Positions 17,181-25,260 of a DNA stretch of 64,000 nt are shown here, one piece after another. The notes below the pieces were generated by a model. The model was not told the DNA's origin and ran no database searches. It saw only the letters and a program-made list of their open reading frames with translations. Location of the stretch: assembly GCF_003667505.1 (NCBI RefSeq), contig NZ_RCVJ01000155.1:1-64000 (forward strand), read 5' to 3'. Both the position numbers and the translations under genes were made by a program. The first letter of the stretch is position 1. Every line of letters starts with the position of its first letter. The stretch is from Micromonospora sp. BL4 (GTDB lineage: Bacteria; Actinomycetota; Actinomycetes; Mycobacteriales; Micromonosporaceae).

Positions 17181-17951
17181 TCAGGGTTCGTAGACGGCGT
17201 TGCGGTCGACGGCGCGGTAGATGTCCATGCCGAGAGGTCGGCGCCGCTCCTCGGCGAGGTGCCCGAGCAGCCCGGCCGCGCGGGCCAGCAGGGCGAAACC
17301 GCGCAGCAGCTCGACGGGGAGCCCGAGGTCGGCGAGCGCCGCGCCGCACACCCCCGCGCCGTTGAGCGGCAGGGTACGGCCGAGCACCTGCGGGTGCACC
17401 CGCCCGATCGCCTCGAACAGGCGCAGGTGCGGGCCGTGCAGGCCCTCCTCGGTGGCGATCCGGATCAGGACGGGGGTGCGCGGGTCCTGCTCCTTGTGCA
17501 CGGGGTGCCCTAGGCCCGGGACGAGCCGGCGCTCCTGCCTCGCCCGGGTGACCGCGTCGAGCGCCACAGCCTCGTAGTCGGTCACCTCGCCGGCCTGCGC
17601 GAGCGTGTCGGCGAGAAACCGTCCACAGTCCTCGGTGACACCGAGGAAGCGGGAGCCACCGCCGAGCAGGCCGGCGGCGAGCGCACCCTGTAGCGACTCC
17701 GGCGCGGACAGGTAGGTGAGCCGGGCCGCGATCGCCGTCGGGGTGAAGCCGTGGTCGGCGAGCGCCACCAGCACCGCCTCGAAGACCCGCACCTCGCCCC
17801 GGGTGGGGCGGCGGCCGGCGACCAACCAGTACGCCAGCTCGCCGAAGCCGACCTGGCCCATCAGGTCGGCGGCCAGGTCCTGCCCGAGCAGGGAGATGGT
17901 GGTCGGGTCGGACGTGCCGATCCCGGTCGGGAAGCTCAGCTCTTCAGCCAC
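17181..17951 (-). CDS. Citryl-CoA lyase-like protein (citrate synthase fold)
   Basis: A 256-aa short member of the citrate synthase superfamily, lacking the large N-terminal domain, as in citryl-CoA lyases and the C-terminus of ATP-citrate lyase. The signature PGLGHPVHKEQDPRTPVL (residues near 145-162) holds the conserved His and the CoA-contacting DPR. The position of the catalytic Asp (NVDG in ATP-citrate lyase) reads NGAG here. A retro-Claisen cleavage of a citryl- or citramalyl-like CoA ester to acetyl- or pyruvate-level products is expected. It starts at GTG 17951, overlapping the CoA-transferase end by 16 bp, which strongly links activation and cleavage. Confidence 0.8.
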   Translation of the reverse strand: MAEELSFPTGIGTSDPTTISLLGQDLAADLMGQVGFGELAYWLVAGRRPTRGEVRVFEAVLVALADHGFTPTAIAARLTYLSAPESLQGALAAGLLGGGSRFLGVTEDCGRFLADTLAQAGEVTDYEAVALDAVTRARQERRLVPGLGHPVHKEQDPRTPVLIRIATEEGLHGPHLRLFEAIGRVHPQVLGRTLPLNGAGVCGAALADLGLPVELLRGFALLARAAGLLGHLAEERRRPLGMDIYRAVDRNAVYEP

Positions 17952-19072
17952 GCGCGGATCTCCTCGCCGTGTTCGTCGAGCCCGGGCGGCGGCAGCTCGT
18001 ACCGGGCGGGGGTGTCGGAGAAGGTGATGGGGTTGCGGACCCCCGGCACGTCGCCGACGGCGACCACCGGGTCGAGCCCCAGCTCCTGGGCGAGGGCCAC
18101 GCCGCCGTCGATGGTGTTGATCGGTGCGCACGGCACGCCCGCGGCGAGCAGGTCGCGGAACCACTCGTCCTTGGTTCGCTTGGCGAGTCGTTCGACGAGC
18201 AGGGGCCGCAACTGCTCGCGGTTGGCGGTGCGGTCCTGGTTGCGGCCGAAGCGCGGGTCGTCGGGCAGGTCGGGCAGGTCGAGCACCTGGCACAGCTTGC
18301 GGAACTGCCCGTCGTTGCCGGCGATGACGATCAGCTCGCCGTCGGCGGTGGGCAGCGGCTCGTACGGGAAGAGGCTGGGGTGTGCGTTGCCCATCCGGAA
18401 CGGGACGGTGCCGCCGGCGACGTAGCCGCTGGAGTGGTTGACCAGGCCGGACAGCGCGGAGCTGAGCAGGTTGACCTCGACGTGCTGCCCCTTTCCCGTC
18501 GCGCCCCGGTGGTGCAGCGCGGCGAGGATGCCGATGCTCGCGTGCAGCCCGGCCATCACGTCGAACACGGAGATGCCGGCCCGGTACGGCGGGCCGTCCG
18601 GGTCGCCGGTGAGACTCATCAGGCCCGAGATGGCCTGCACCATCAGGTCGTAGCCGGGAAAATCCGCTCCGGCGCCGGTGCCGAAACCGCTGATGCTCGC
18701 GTACACGACCTTTTCGTTGCCGGCGGCGACGGTGTCGTAGTCGAGGCCGAAGCGGGCGAGGCCACCGGGCCGAAAGTTCTCGATCATGACGTCGGCGCGC
18801 CGGGCGAGTTCCTGCGCGGCGGCCAGGTCGTCCGGCTTCTTCAGGTCCAGGGCGACCGACCGCTTGTTGCGGTTGATGCCGAGGTAGTACGTCGAGACGC
18901 CCTCGCGGGTGGGCGGCATCCAGGTGCGGGTGTCATCGCCACCGGGGCTCTCCACCTTGACCACCTGGGCGCCCAGGTCGGCCAGGAGCATCGTGGCGTA
19001 CGGCCCGGCGAGGATCCGGGAGAAGTCCGCGACGAGCAGGCCGGCCAGTGGTCCCGTTGATTGCTGCACCAT
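17936..19072 (-). CDS. Family III (CaiB/BaiF) CoA-transferase
   Basis: A 378-aa CoA-transferase that moves CoA from a donor such as succinyl-CoA to a carboxylic acid. It opens GLLVADFSRILAGPYATMLLADLGAQVVKVESPGGDD and continues with NRNKRSVALDLK and GKGQHVEVNLLSSALSG, all classic CaiB/BaiF segments. The length is somewhat short but complete. It is first in the leftward operon and overlaps the lyase-like gene by 16 bp, so the pair likely makes and then cleaves a CoA ester. By analogy with citramalate or itaconate routes, the acid may derive from extradiol ring cleavage. That step is inference. Confidence 0.9.
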   Translation of the reverse strand: MVQQSTGPLAGLLVADFSRILAGPYATMLLADLGAQVVKVESPGGDDTRTWMPPTREGVSTYYLGINRNKRSVALDLKKPDDLAAAQELARRADVMIENFRPGGLARFGLDYDTVAAGNEKVVYASISGFGTGAGADFPGYDLMVQAISGLMSLTGDPDGPPYRAGISVFDVMAGLHASIGILAALHHRGATGKGQHVEVNLLSSALSGLVNHSSGYVAGGTVPFRMGNAHPSLFPYEPLPTADGELIVIAGNDGQFRKLCQVLDLPDLPDDPRFGRNQDRTANREQLRPLLVERLAKRTKDEWFRDLLAAGVPCAPINTIDGGVALAQELGLDPVVAVGDVPGVRNPITFSDTPARYELPPPGLDEHGEEIRAWLKS

Positions 19073-19088
19073 GTTTCCGCCCGTTCTG

Positions 19089-19102
19089 CGGACACCTGTC
19101 CG
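19089..19102. promoter_or_regulatory. Putative IclR-family operator, site 1
   Basis: CGGAC-ACCT-GTCCG is a palindrome with a 4-nt centre, 17 bp upstream of the CoA-transferase start. Its arms are identical to those of site 2 on the other side of the intergenic region, so a shared repressor or activator, most likely the adjacent IclR protein, is inferred. Confidence 0.5.
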
Positions 19103-19167
19103 CCGAATCAGCTTGCGTCACCGGTGGGGGCCTGTCAACGGGAAGTTCGGGAGGTCGAGACGGGCCC

Positions 19168-19196
19168 TTGACACGACTCGTGACCGGGACCACACT
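19168..19196 (+). promoter_or_regulatory. Sigma-70-type promoter for the amidohydrolase-iclR operon
   Basis: TTGACA at 19168-19173 and CACACT at 19191-19196 are separated by 17 bp. The -10 is a fair match and the -35 is perfect. Transcription would start near 19203 and run into operator site 2, fitting repression. Confidence 0.55.
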
Positions 19197-19221
19197 AGCG
19201 CCACTCGGGCCGGCCGCACAG

Positions 19222-19235
19222 CGGACAGTGGTCCG
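19222..19235. promoter_or_regulatory. Putative IclR-family operator, site 2
   Basis: CGGAC-AGTG-GTCCG has the same arms and the same 4-nt spacer as site 1. It lies between the predicted promoter and the amidohydrolase start, a position suited to repression. Confidence 0.5.
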
Positions 19236-19267
19236 AATCCCTCGTACCCGGAAAGGAATGGGTGGCG

Positions 19268-20704
19268 ATGAGCGCAACCTCCCGGCCGGTGATCTTCCGC
19301 AACGGCCTGGTTCTCACCATGGACGACGCACGCACGGTGCTGCCCGGCGCTGACGTGCTGGTCATCGGCGACCGGATCGCGGAGGTCGGCGTCGGCCTCG
19401 CCGCCCCCGACGACGCCCTGGAGATCGACGCCGCCGGCGGCATCCTCATGCCGGGGATGGTGGACACCCACCGGCACATGTGGCAGACGGCCATGCGCGG
19501 GTACGGCGCCGACTGGACCCTGACGCAGTACTTCGTCTGGTACTACCTGGAATCCGGCAAGCTGTTCCGGCCCGAGGACGTCTACGCCGGCAACCTGCTC
19601 GCCGCGATCGAGGCGGTCGACGCGGGCGTCACCACCACCGTCGACTGGTCGCACGGCCTCCAGACGCCCGACCACGCCGACGCGGCCGTCGACGCCCTCG
19701 AAGCGGTCGACGGACGGTTCGTGCTCGCCTACGGCAACATCCAGCAGGGCCCGTGGGAGTGGGCCACCTCGCCGGAGTTCCGGGACTTCCACCGTCGCCG
19801 CGTCGACGGCGGCAAACTGGCCGGGTTCCAGATGGCCTTCGACGTCACCGGCGATCCCGCCTTTCCGGAGCGGGCCGCCTTCGAGGTGGCCCGCGAGCTG
19901 GGCGCCGCGGTGACCACCCACGCCGGCGTGTGGGGCGCCACCAACGACGACGGCATCCGGCTCATGCACGAGGGCGGCTTCATGAACCCCTCGACCGTCT
20001 ACGTGCACGCGGCGACGCTCACCCACGACTCGTACAACCGGATCGCCGCCACCGGCGGCTCCGTCTCTGTCTCCACGGAGAGCGAGCAGAGCGCCGGGCA
20101 GGGCTACCCGCCCACCTGGCAGCTGCGCCACCACGACATCCCGGTGTCGCTCTCCATGGACACCAGCGTCTGGTGGAGCGGCGATCTCTTTTCGGCGATG
20201 CGGACCACCCTCGGCGCCGACCGCTCCCGTGAGCACCTGGAGGCGCACGCCAAGCAGGACACCATCACCCACTGCCACCTGCGCGCCGAGCAGGTCGTCG
20301 AGTGGGCCACCCGGGGCGGCGCCCGCGCCCTCGGCATGGACTCCACGATCGGCGCCCTCACCCCCGGCCGGCAGGCCGACATCGTCCTGATCAAGAACGA
20401 CGCCTCGCCGGTGATGTTCCCGATCCTCAACCCGCACGGTCACGTCGTCTTCCAGGCCCAACGCGGCGACGTGCACACCGTGCTGGTGGGCGGCCGGATC
20501 GTCAAGCGGGACGGCCGCCTCGTCGACGTCGACCTCGCCGCCGCGCGGGCCAAGGTGGCGGCCACGATCGACCACCTCCGCGAGACCATGGGGGAGGAGG
20601 CGTGGCTGCGGGGCATGAACCCGGACGTCCCCGAGACCGCGATCCTGGAGAACCCGTACCAGTACACCGAGTGGGACGCCGGCTCGGCGCAATGGAAGCA
20701 TTAA
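19268..20704 (+). CDS. Amidohydrolase-superfamily (ATZ/TRZ-type) metal-dependent hydrolase
   Basis: A 478-aa TIM-barrel hydrolase. The metal-binding HxH is H68/H70 in DTHRHMWQT. Later ligands are in TTHAGVWG and VYVHAATL, and the Asp is in SMDTSVWW. The N- and C-terminal strands form the usual composite beta-sandwich (RQADIVLI near the end). ATZ/TRZ relatives deaminate or dechlorinate N-heterocycles and aromatic amines. Here it may remove an amino group before ring cleavage, but the substrate is unknown. ATG 19268 is taken; GTG 19262 is an alternative with closer spacing to GAAAGGA. It is divergent from the CoA-transferase operon and 4 nt upstream of iclR. Confidence 0.88.
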   Translation: MSATSRPVIFRNGLVLTMDDARTVLPGADVLVIGDRIAEVGVGLAAPDDALEIDAAGGILMPGMVDTHRHMWQTAMRGYGADWTLTQYFVWYYLESGKLFRPEDVYAGNLLAAIEAVDAGVTTTVDWSHGLQTPDHADAAVDALEAVDGRFVLAYGNIQQGPWEWATSPEFRDFHRRRVDGGKLAGFQMAFDVTGDPAFPERAAFEVARELGAAVTTHAGVWGATNDDGIRLMHEGGFMNPSTVYVHAATLTHDSYNRIAATGGSVSVSTESEQSAGQGYPPTWQLRHHDIPVSLSMDTSVWWSGDLFSAMRTTLGADRSREHLEAHAKQDTITHCHLRAEQVVEWATRGGARALGMDSTIGALTPGRQADIVLIKNDASPVMFPILNPHGHVVFQAQRGDVHTVLVGGRIVKRDGRLVDVDLAAARAKVAATIDHLRETMGEEAWLRGMNPDVPETAILENPYQYTEWDAGSAQWKH

Positions 20705-20708
20705 GGAC

Positions 20709-21512
20709 ATGAGTGACAACGGAAGGGGCGCCGGGCCCGACTTCATCGAGGCTCTCGCCCGCGGTCTCGACGTCCTGCGCTCCTTCCGTCCGGCCTGCCC
20801 GTCGATGACGCTCAGTGAGATCGCTGCCGCCACCGGCCTGGCCCGGCCCACGGTCCGGCGCATCCTCATCACCCTTGAGACGCTGGGCTACGTCCGCGCC
20901 GTCGGCCGTGGCCACGCCCTCACCCCACGCGTCCTGGAACTGGGGATGGCGTACGTCAACGCGCTGAACATGTGGGACGTGGCCCGCCCGCACATGGAGA
21001 AGCTCGTCGCGCAGACCAACGAGTCGACCTCGATGGCCCAGCTCGACGGCAGTGACATCGTCTACGTCGCCCGCGTCGCCGTCCCGAAGATCGTCACGCT
21101 CGCCGTGACCATCGGCACCCGCTTCCCGGCCCCCGCGACGTCGATGGGCAAGGTACTGCTCGCGGGGCTGCCGCCGGAGACGCTGACCGCCGTGCTCGCC
21201 GAACCGACCCGCTCCGGCATCACGCCCCGCTGGCAGCCCTCGCCCGGCGAGTTGGACGCCGTGTTGCGCGAGGTGCGCGCGAAGGGCTGGGCGCTCGCCG
21301 ACCAGGACCTCGCTCCGGGGATCCGGTCCGTCGCCACCGGCGTCCGCGACGGCGACGGCCGGGTCATCGCCGCGATCAACGTGACCGTGCACGCCGCCGA
21401 GACGTCGCTGGAGACGCTGCTCGACGACCATCTGCCCCTGCTGCTCCGCGCCGCCGCCGACATCGGGCACGACTGGGCTCTGACCGCCGCGGTGCCGGTG
21501 ACCACCGCCTGA
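20709..21512 (+). CDS. IclR-family regulator, PcaU/PcaR/PobR type
   Basis: A 267-aa regulator. The winged helix (about 10-75) reads FIEALARGLDVLRSF, then LSEIAAATGLARPTVRRILITLETLGYVR, the pattern of regulators of aromatic acid catabolism (PcaU, PcaR, PobR). The effector-binding domain (about 90-255) includes FPAPATSMGKVLLAGLP and VRDGDGRVIAAINVTV. It is co-transcribed behind the amidohydrolase (4-nt gap, AAGGA site) and probably controls both arms of the divergent cluster through the two CGGAC-n4-GTCCG palindromes. The effector is likely an aromatic acid or pathway intermediate. Confidence 0.92.
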   Translation: MSDNGRGAGPDFIEALARGLDVLRSFRPACPSMTLSEIAAATGLARPTVRRILITLETLGYVRAVGRGHALTPRVLELGMAYVNALNMWDVARPHMEKLVAQTNESTSMAQLDGSDIVYVARVAVPKIVTLAVTIGTRFPAPATSMGKVLLAGLPPETLTAVLAEPTRSGITPRWQPSPGELDAVLREVRAKGWALADQDLAPGIRSVATGVRDGDGRVIAAINVTVHAAETSLETLLDDHLPLLLRAAADIGHDWALTAAVPVTTA

Positions 21513-21530
21513 CGCGGTCGCTCGTGCGCC

Positions 21531-21625
21531 GCGGCCTGCGGCTCATAGCGCGCGGCTTGCGGCTCATAGCGCGCGGCCTGCGGCTCGTGGCGCGCGGCCT
21601 GCGGCGCGCGGCCTGCGGCTCGTGA
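21531..21625. repeat. 21-bp tandem repeat, about 4.5 copies
   Basis: Units start at 21531, 21552, 21573, 21594 (shortened to 14 bp) and 21608 (partial), each beginning GCGGCCTGCGGCTC with up to three differences. The unit length is a multiple of three, so it translates as RGLRLIA-like heptads, but no start signal supports a gene. It is probably a slippage-prone minisatellite. Confidence 0.9.
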
Positions 21626-21674
21626 CTTCGCGTCTTCGGCGTGCGGCCGCCGGGCCCCCGGCCCCCCTGTGCGC

Positions 21675-21746
21675 CCTTTGCTCTGCTTACCCCGATGCAC
21701 CACTGCCCGCCTGTCGGGTGGTGCGTCGGGGTATGCAGAGCAAAGG
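21675..21746. repeat. Large intergenic hairpin (28-bp arms)
   Basis: Left arm 21675-21702 pairs with right arm 21719-21746 with two mismatches and a 16-nt loop. The arms begin CCTTTGCTCTGC and contain ACCCCGA. It may act as a terminator after iclR. Its size and unusually AT-containing arms also suit a dispersed REP-like element. Confidence 0.85.
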
Positions 21747-22053
21747 ACGCGATCGGGGTGGATCCTTCGGCACGTGACTCGTCGCGTCTCCAGGTAGGAA
21801 CCGCCCAGCCAACGGCGTCGACGGTGGCTCGGTCGACCCACCGCTGACCGACACCCAGACGACCGGTTGTAATCGGAGGGCCGTTCGGATGCGCGGCCGG
21901 GCGGTCACGAAATCCGGCGGCGGATCGTCACAACCAGCGGATAGTCTGCCTGCGCGCGTCGTCGCCTCGGTACGCCGCGCCCCCGCGCCTGGTCGGCGCG
22001 GCACCGCCGCCACCGCCCACCGGACGCCGGATCAACCGACCTCAGGAGAGTTT

Positions 22054-23634
22054 GTGACACAGCAATCCGTCGCGACATCGGACAAGCTCGACGCCGCGGT
22101 GCTCAAGGTGGCGGGCGTCGTCGTCCTCGGCGCGATCATGTCGATCCTCGACGTGACGGTGGTCAGCGTCGCCATCCCGACGTTCCAGAGCGAGTTCGAC
22201 GCGTCGTACGCCCGCGTCGCCTGGACGATGACCGCCTACACCCTCGCGCTGGCCACGGTGATTCCGCTCAGCGGGTGGGCGGCGGACCGGTTCGGCACCA
22301 AACGCCTCTACATGGTGGCGTTGGCCCTGTTCACCATCGGGTCGGGGCTCTGCGCCACCGCCGACACGATCGGCGAGCTGATCGGCTACCGCGTCCTGCA
22401 GGGTCTCGGCGGCGGCATGCTCATGCCGCTGGGCATGACCATCATGACCCGGGCGGCCGGGCCGCACCGGATCGGCCGATTGATGGCCGTCCTCGGCATC
22501 CCGATGCTGCTCGGCCCCATCGGCGGCCCGATCCTCGGTGGCTGGCTGATCGATACCGCGAGCTGGCACTGGATCTTCCTGATCAACCTGCCGATCGGCG
22601 TCATCGCGTTGATCTACGCGCAGTTGGCGCTTCCGAAGGACGCTCCCGAGCCGTCCGAGTCGTTCGACTTCATCGGCATGCTGATGCTGTCACCGGGGCT
22701 CGCGCTGTTCCTTTACGGCGTCTCGTCCCTGCCGGAGACGGGCACCTTCGCCGAGACCAAGGTGTGGGCGCCCATGCTGGTCGGCGCCGCGCTGGTGGTG
22801 GCGTTCGTGCTCTACTCGTTCAAGCCCCGGCATCCGCTGCTCGACCTGCGGCTGTTCAGCAACCGCAACCTGACCATCGCCTCGGTGACGCTGTTCGTCT
22901 TCATCATCGCGTTCATGGGCGCCGGGCTGCTGTTCCCGAGCTACTTCCTCCAGGTGCGCGGCGAGTCGACGTTGACCGCCGGTCTGCTGATGGCCCCGCA
23001 GGGCATCGGCGCGATGATGACCATGCCGATCGCCGGCATGCTGGCCGACCGGGTACCGATCGGTCGCACGGTCCCGTTCGCGCTGGCGCTCATCGTCGTC
23101 GGGTTCTTCAGCTTCACCCAGGTCGACCCGCAGACCTCGTACTGGCTGCTCGGTGGCTCGCTGTTCGTGATGGGTCTGGGCATGGGCGGCACGATGATGC
23201 CGATCATGACCTCGGCACTGCGGACGTTGCAGGCCCACGACGTGGCGCGCGGCTCGACGCTGGTCAACATCCTTCAGCAGATCGGCGGGTCGGTGGGCGC
23301 CGCGGTGATGTCGGTGATCCTCACCAACGAGCTGAACGGGTCCCGGCCGATCCCCGGCCTGGTGGACCCGAGCGGCAAGCCGGTCACCGAGGCCGGGTTG
23401 GCCATCGCCTCCCAGCAGCGGCCGGAGCTGCTCCAGCAGATGCCGGTGGACCCGTCGCTCATCGAGCGCGGGCTCGACTTCGCCGCGAAGTCGTTCGCCA
23501 CCACGTTCTGGGTCGCGTTCGCGCTGGTGGTGCTCACCTTCATCCCGGCGGCCCTGCTGCCGCGCCGGCGCCAGCCGGCGCAGCCGCTCGACGAGCAGGG
23601 CGAGCTGGTCAAGGCGCCCGTCGTCATTCACTGA
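22054..23634 (+). CDS. DHA2-family MFS drug exporter (EmrB/QacA type)
   Basis: A 526-aa proton-driven multidrug exporter with about 14 transmembrane helices. Motif C-like GGGMLMPLGMTIM and the early LDVTVVSVAIPTFQ, where D and T/V are conserved in DHA2 transporters, are visible. The loop motif A appears as GWAADRFGTKRLYM. The start is GTG 22054 with AGGAG 5 nt upstream; the longer frame to 21889 is rejected because its extra 55 residues are Arg/Pro-rich. Its own promoter region follows the large hairpin. No regulator is adjacent and the substrate is unknown. Confidence 0.92.
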   Translation: MTQQSVATSDKLDAAVLKVAGVVVLGAIMSILDVTVVSVAIPTFQSEFDASYARVAWTMTAYTLALATVIPLSGWAADRFGTKRLYMVALALFTIGSGLCATADTIGELIGYRVLQGLGGGMLMPLGMTIMTRAAGPHRIGRLMAVLGIPMLLGPIGGPILGGWLIDTASWHWIFLINLPIGVIALIYAQLALPKDAPEPSESFDFIGMLMLSPGLALFLYGVSSLPETGTFAETKVWAPMLVGAALVVAFVLYSFKPRHPLLDLRLFSNRNLTIASVTLFVFIIAFMGAGLLFPSYFLQVRGESTLTAGLLMAPQGIGAMMTMPIAGMLADRVPIGRTVPFALALIVVGFFSFTQVDPQTSYWLLGGSLFVMGLGMGGTMMPIMTSALRTLQAHDVARGSTLVNILQQIGGSVGAAVMSVILTNELNGSRPIPGLVDPSGKPVTEAGLAIASQQRPELLQQMPVDPSLIERGLDFAAKSFATTFWVAFALVVLTFIPAALLPRRRQPAQPLDEQGELVKAPVVIH

Positions 23635-23639
23635 CCGAC

Positions 23640-23681
23640 CCCGCCGCGCTCGGCACCCCGTGAGGTGCTGGGCGCGGCGGG
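23640..23681. terminator. Bidirectional terminator between the DHA2 exporter and DUF5709
   Basis: An 18-bp stem (23640-23657 with 23664-23681, G:U wobbles but one C:C position) with a 6-nt loop lies between convergent genes, 6 bases after the exporter stop. Confidence 0.7.
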
Positions 23682-23688
23682 TACGGCG

Positions 23689-24150
23689 TCAGCGCAACGG
23701 GCCGTCACCGGGCCCGTCCGGGTCCTCGACCACGTGGATCGCCGCTTCCTCCGCGCTGGCGGCACCCGCGTCGATTCCGGCGTCCCATGCCACCGACTCG
23801 GCCTCGTCGTCCTCGCGGACGCCCTCGTCGTACTCGACGAGACGGCCGGCGCGCGCCTCGGCTTCGTACCCCCGGCGGGTCAGCTCGTCCTCGTCGTCGC
23901 CGCCCTCGGCGTACGGGTCGACATCCGGCACCTCCTGCGCGAGGTGCTGCTCCAGGGACTCGCCCGCCCGCTCCTCGGCGGGAGTGGTGCCGAACCGGTT
24001 CGCCGCAGTCCAGTGGTCCGCGGCGACGATGCCGGTGTCCAGGGGGTCGCCCACGCGGTCGTCGTCCAGGGTGTCCGAGGCGTCCAGAACCCCGTCGTCC
24101 TCGGCGACGTTCCACTCGTCAACGGAATCCATCCGATCGATCTGGCTCAC
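23689..24150 (-). CDS. DUF5709 family acidic protein
   Basis: A 153-aa very acidic, hydrophilic protein of the actinobacterial DUF5709 family. DTLDDDRVGDPLDTG, then EESLEQHLAQEVPD-like and DELTRRGYEAEARAGRL segments are characteristic. No membrane or signal sequence is seen and the function is unknown. I start at GTG 24150, preceded by AGGAG; the longer frame to 24204 adds 18 residues without support. The gene is monocistronic and convergent with the exporter. Confidence 0.82.
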   Translation of the reverse strand: MSQIDRMDSVDEWNVAEDDGVLDASDTLDDDRVGDPLDTGIVAADHWTAANRFGTTPAEERAGESLEQHLAQEVPDVDPYAEGGDDEDELTRRGYEAEARAGRLVEYDEGVREDDEAESVAWDAGIDAGAASAEEAAIHVVEDPDGPGDGPLR

Positions 24151-24211
24151 GGCGGTCTCCTCTTCCTCACGGTGCGGCAAAATGCCCAGCCTATGACCGT
24201 TCAACGCGGGT

Positions 24212-24255
24212 GCGCCCCGAGGCCTGCCCGCTGTGACGAACGGACCTCGGGCGCG
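24212..24255 (-). terminator. Possible terminator after the HSGGPG hydrolase gene
   Basis: GCGCCCCGAGG near 24212 can pair with CCTCGGGCGC near 24246-24255 around a long loop, just beyond the stop codon at 24260 (reading leftward). The stem is short and the assignment weak. Confidence 0.4.
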
Positions 24256-24259
24256 ACGG

Positions 24260-25147
24260 TCAGCGGCGGCTCAGCAACTCCACCACGGCGTCGGTGAACT
24301 CCGCCGGCTGCTCGATGTGCCCGAAGTGCCCGCTGCGCTCCAGCAGCACCAGACGCGAGTCCTTGAGGCCCTCATGCAGCTGCCCGGCCCAGCGGGGGCC
24401 GCAGATGAAGTCGTGGGCCCCCACGATCACCACGGCCGGCACGGCGACCTGACCGAGTTCGTCCCGCACGTCGAAGGGGGTCGGGTCCTGAGCGCCCGCC
24501 GGCGCGGACCAGGCCCGCACGGCCGCCTGGAACGGGGCGAATTCGGACTCCCGCGCCCAGAAGTCCGCGAAGTAGACCGGCAGAGCCGCGCGCAGGCCGG
24601 CGCTCAGCGCCTCGTCGTCGGCGGCGGTGACCGCCTGCTGGAAGGCGGCCGGGATCGCCGCGGCCTCCGGCCGGTCGGGGTGCCGCAGCGGGTACGCGGC
24701 GAGCTGAGCCATCGCCTCGCCCCAGAACTCGGCGCCGGTGACGGGCGAGGTGTCGTACAGGGCGAGACCGGCGACCCGGTCGGGGTGCGTCAGCGCGTAC
24801 CGCTGGACGACGAAACCGCCGTGCGAGTGCCCGAGCAGGTACACCCGGGGCGCACCGAGGTGCTCGACGACGGCGTCGAGAAACCGGACGTACGTGTCGA
24901 GACGGTAGTCGTCGGCGTTGTCGAGCCGTCCCGAGGCGCCGGTGCCGACCGGCTCGACGTACACCATCGTGAAGTGCTCTTCGAGACTCGGCATCCGCAG
25001 GTAGGCCCACTCGATGCCGGGGCCGCCGGAATGCGCCACGCACAGCGGGCCGGTGCCGGCGACGTGGTAGACCTGCCGAACGCCACCGACGGTGACCTCG
25101 TGGGCAACCGGTACGAGGACGCCGACGTCGTGGCTGGTGGAACCCAT
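24260..25147 (-). CDS. Alpha/beta hydrolase, proline iminopeptidase-like
   Basis: A 295-aa alpha/beta hydrolase. HSGGPG (residues 39-44) replaces the HGGPG oxyanion motif of proline iminopeptidases. Ser108 is in GHSHGG, the Asp in VGAHDFICGP, and the His in SGHFGHIEQP. It likely cleaves an ester, amide or N-terminal residue in the cytoplasm. ATG 25147 with GGGAGA upstream is used. It follows the sigma-factor gene by 113 bp on the same strand and may be its target or partner, as often seen for SigJ-like sigma factors next to hydrolases. Confidence 0.85.
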   Translation of the reverse strand: MGSTSHDVGVLVPVAHEVTVGGVRQVYHVAGTGPLCVAHSGGPGIEWAYLRMPSLEEHFTMVYVEPVGTGASGRLDNADDYRLDTYVRFLDAVVEHLGAPRVYLLGHSHGGFVVQRYALTHPDRVAGLALYDTSPVTGAEFWGEAMAQLAAYPLRHPDRPEAAAIPAAFQQAVTAADDEALSAGLRAALPVYFADFWARESEFAPFQAAVRAWSAPAGAQDPTPFDVRDELGQVAVPAVVIVGAHDFICGPRWAGQLHEGLKDSRLVLLERSGHFGHIEQPAEFTDAVVELLSRR

Positions 25148-25260
25148 CAACTATCTCCCGATCCATGACCCGTGCGGCGCGTGCCGACACGGCAACTGGT
25201 GACTGACGCGGACCAGATGCGCGGGTCGATCGGAAAGTTCGCTCGGTCGGAGAAGTTTCT

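Larger units (their letters stand above)
21513..22053. other. 541-bp non-coding region with repeat and hairpin
   Basis: No credible gene lies here. It holds a 21-bp tandem repeat and a 28-bp-stem hairpin (listed separately), then the leader of the DHA2 exporter. Open frames across it are repeat-derived or lack ribosome-binding sites. Confidence 0.7.

Noticed and set aside
21531..21625. CRISPR-like array
   Set aside because: Units are contiguous, without unique spacers, so it is a tandem minisatellite.
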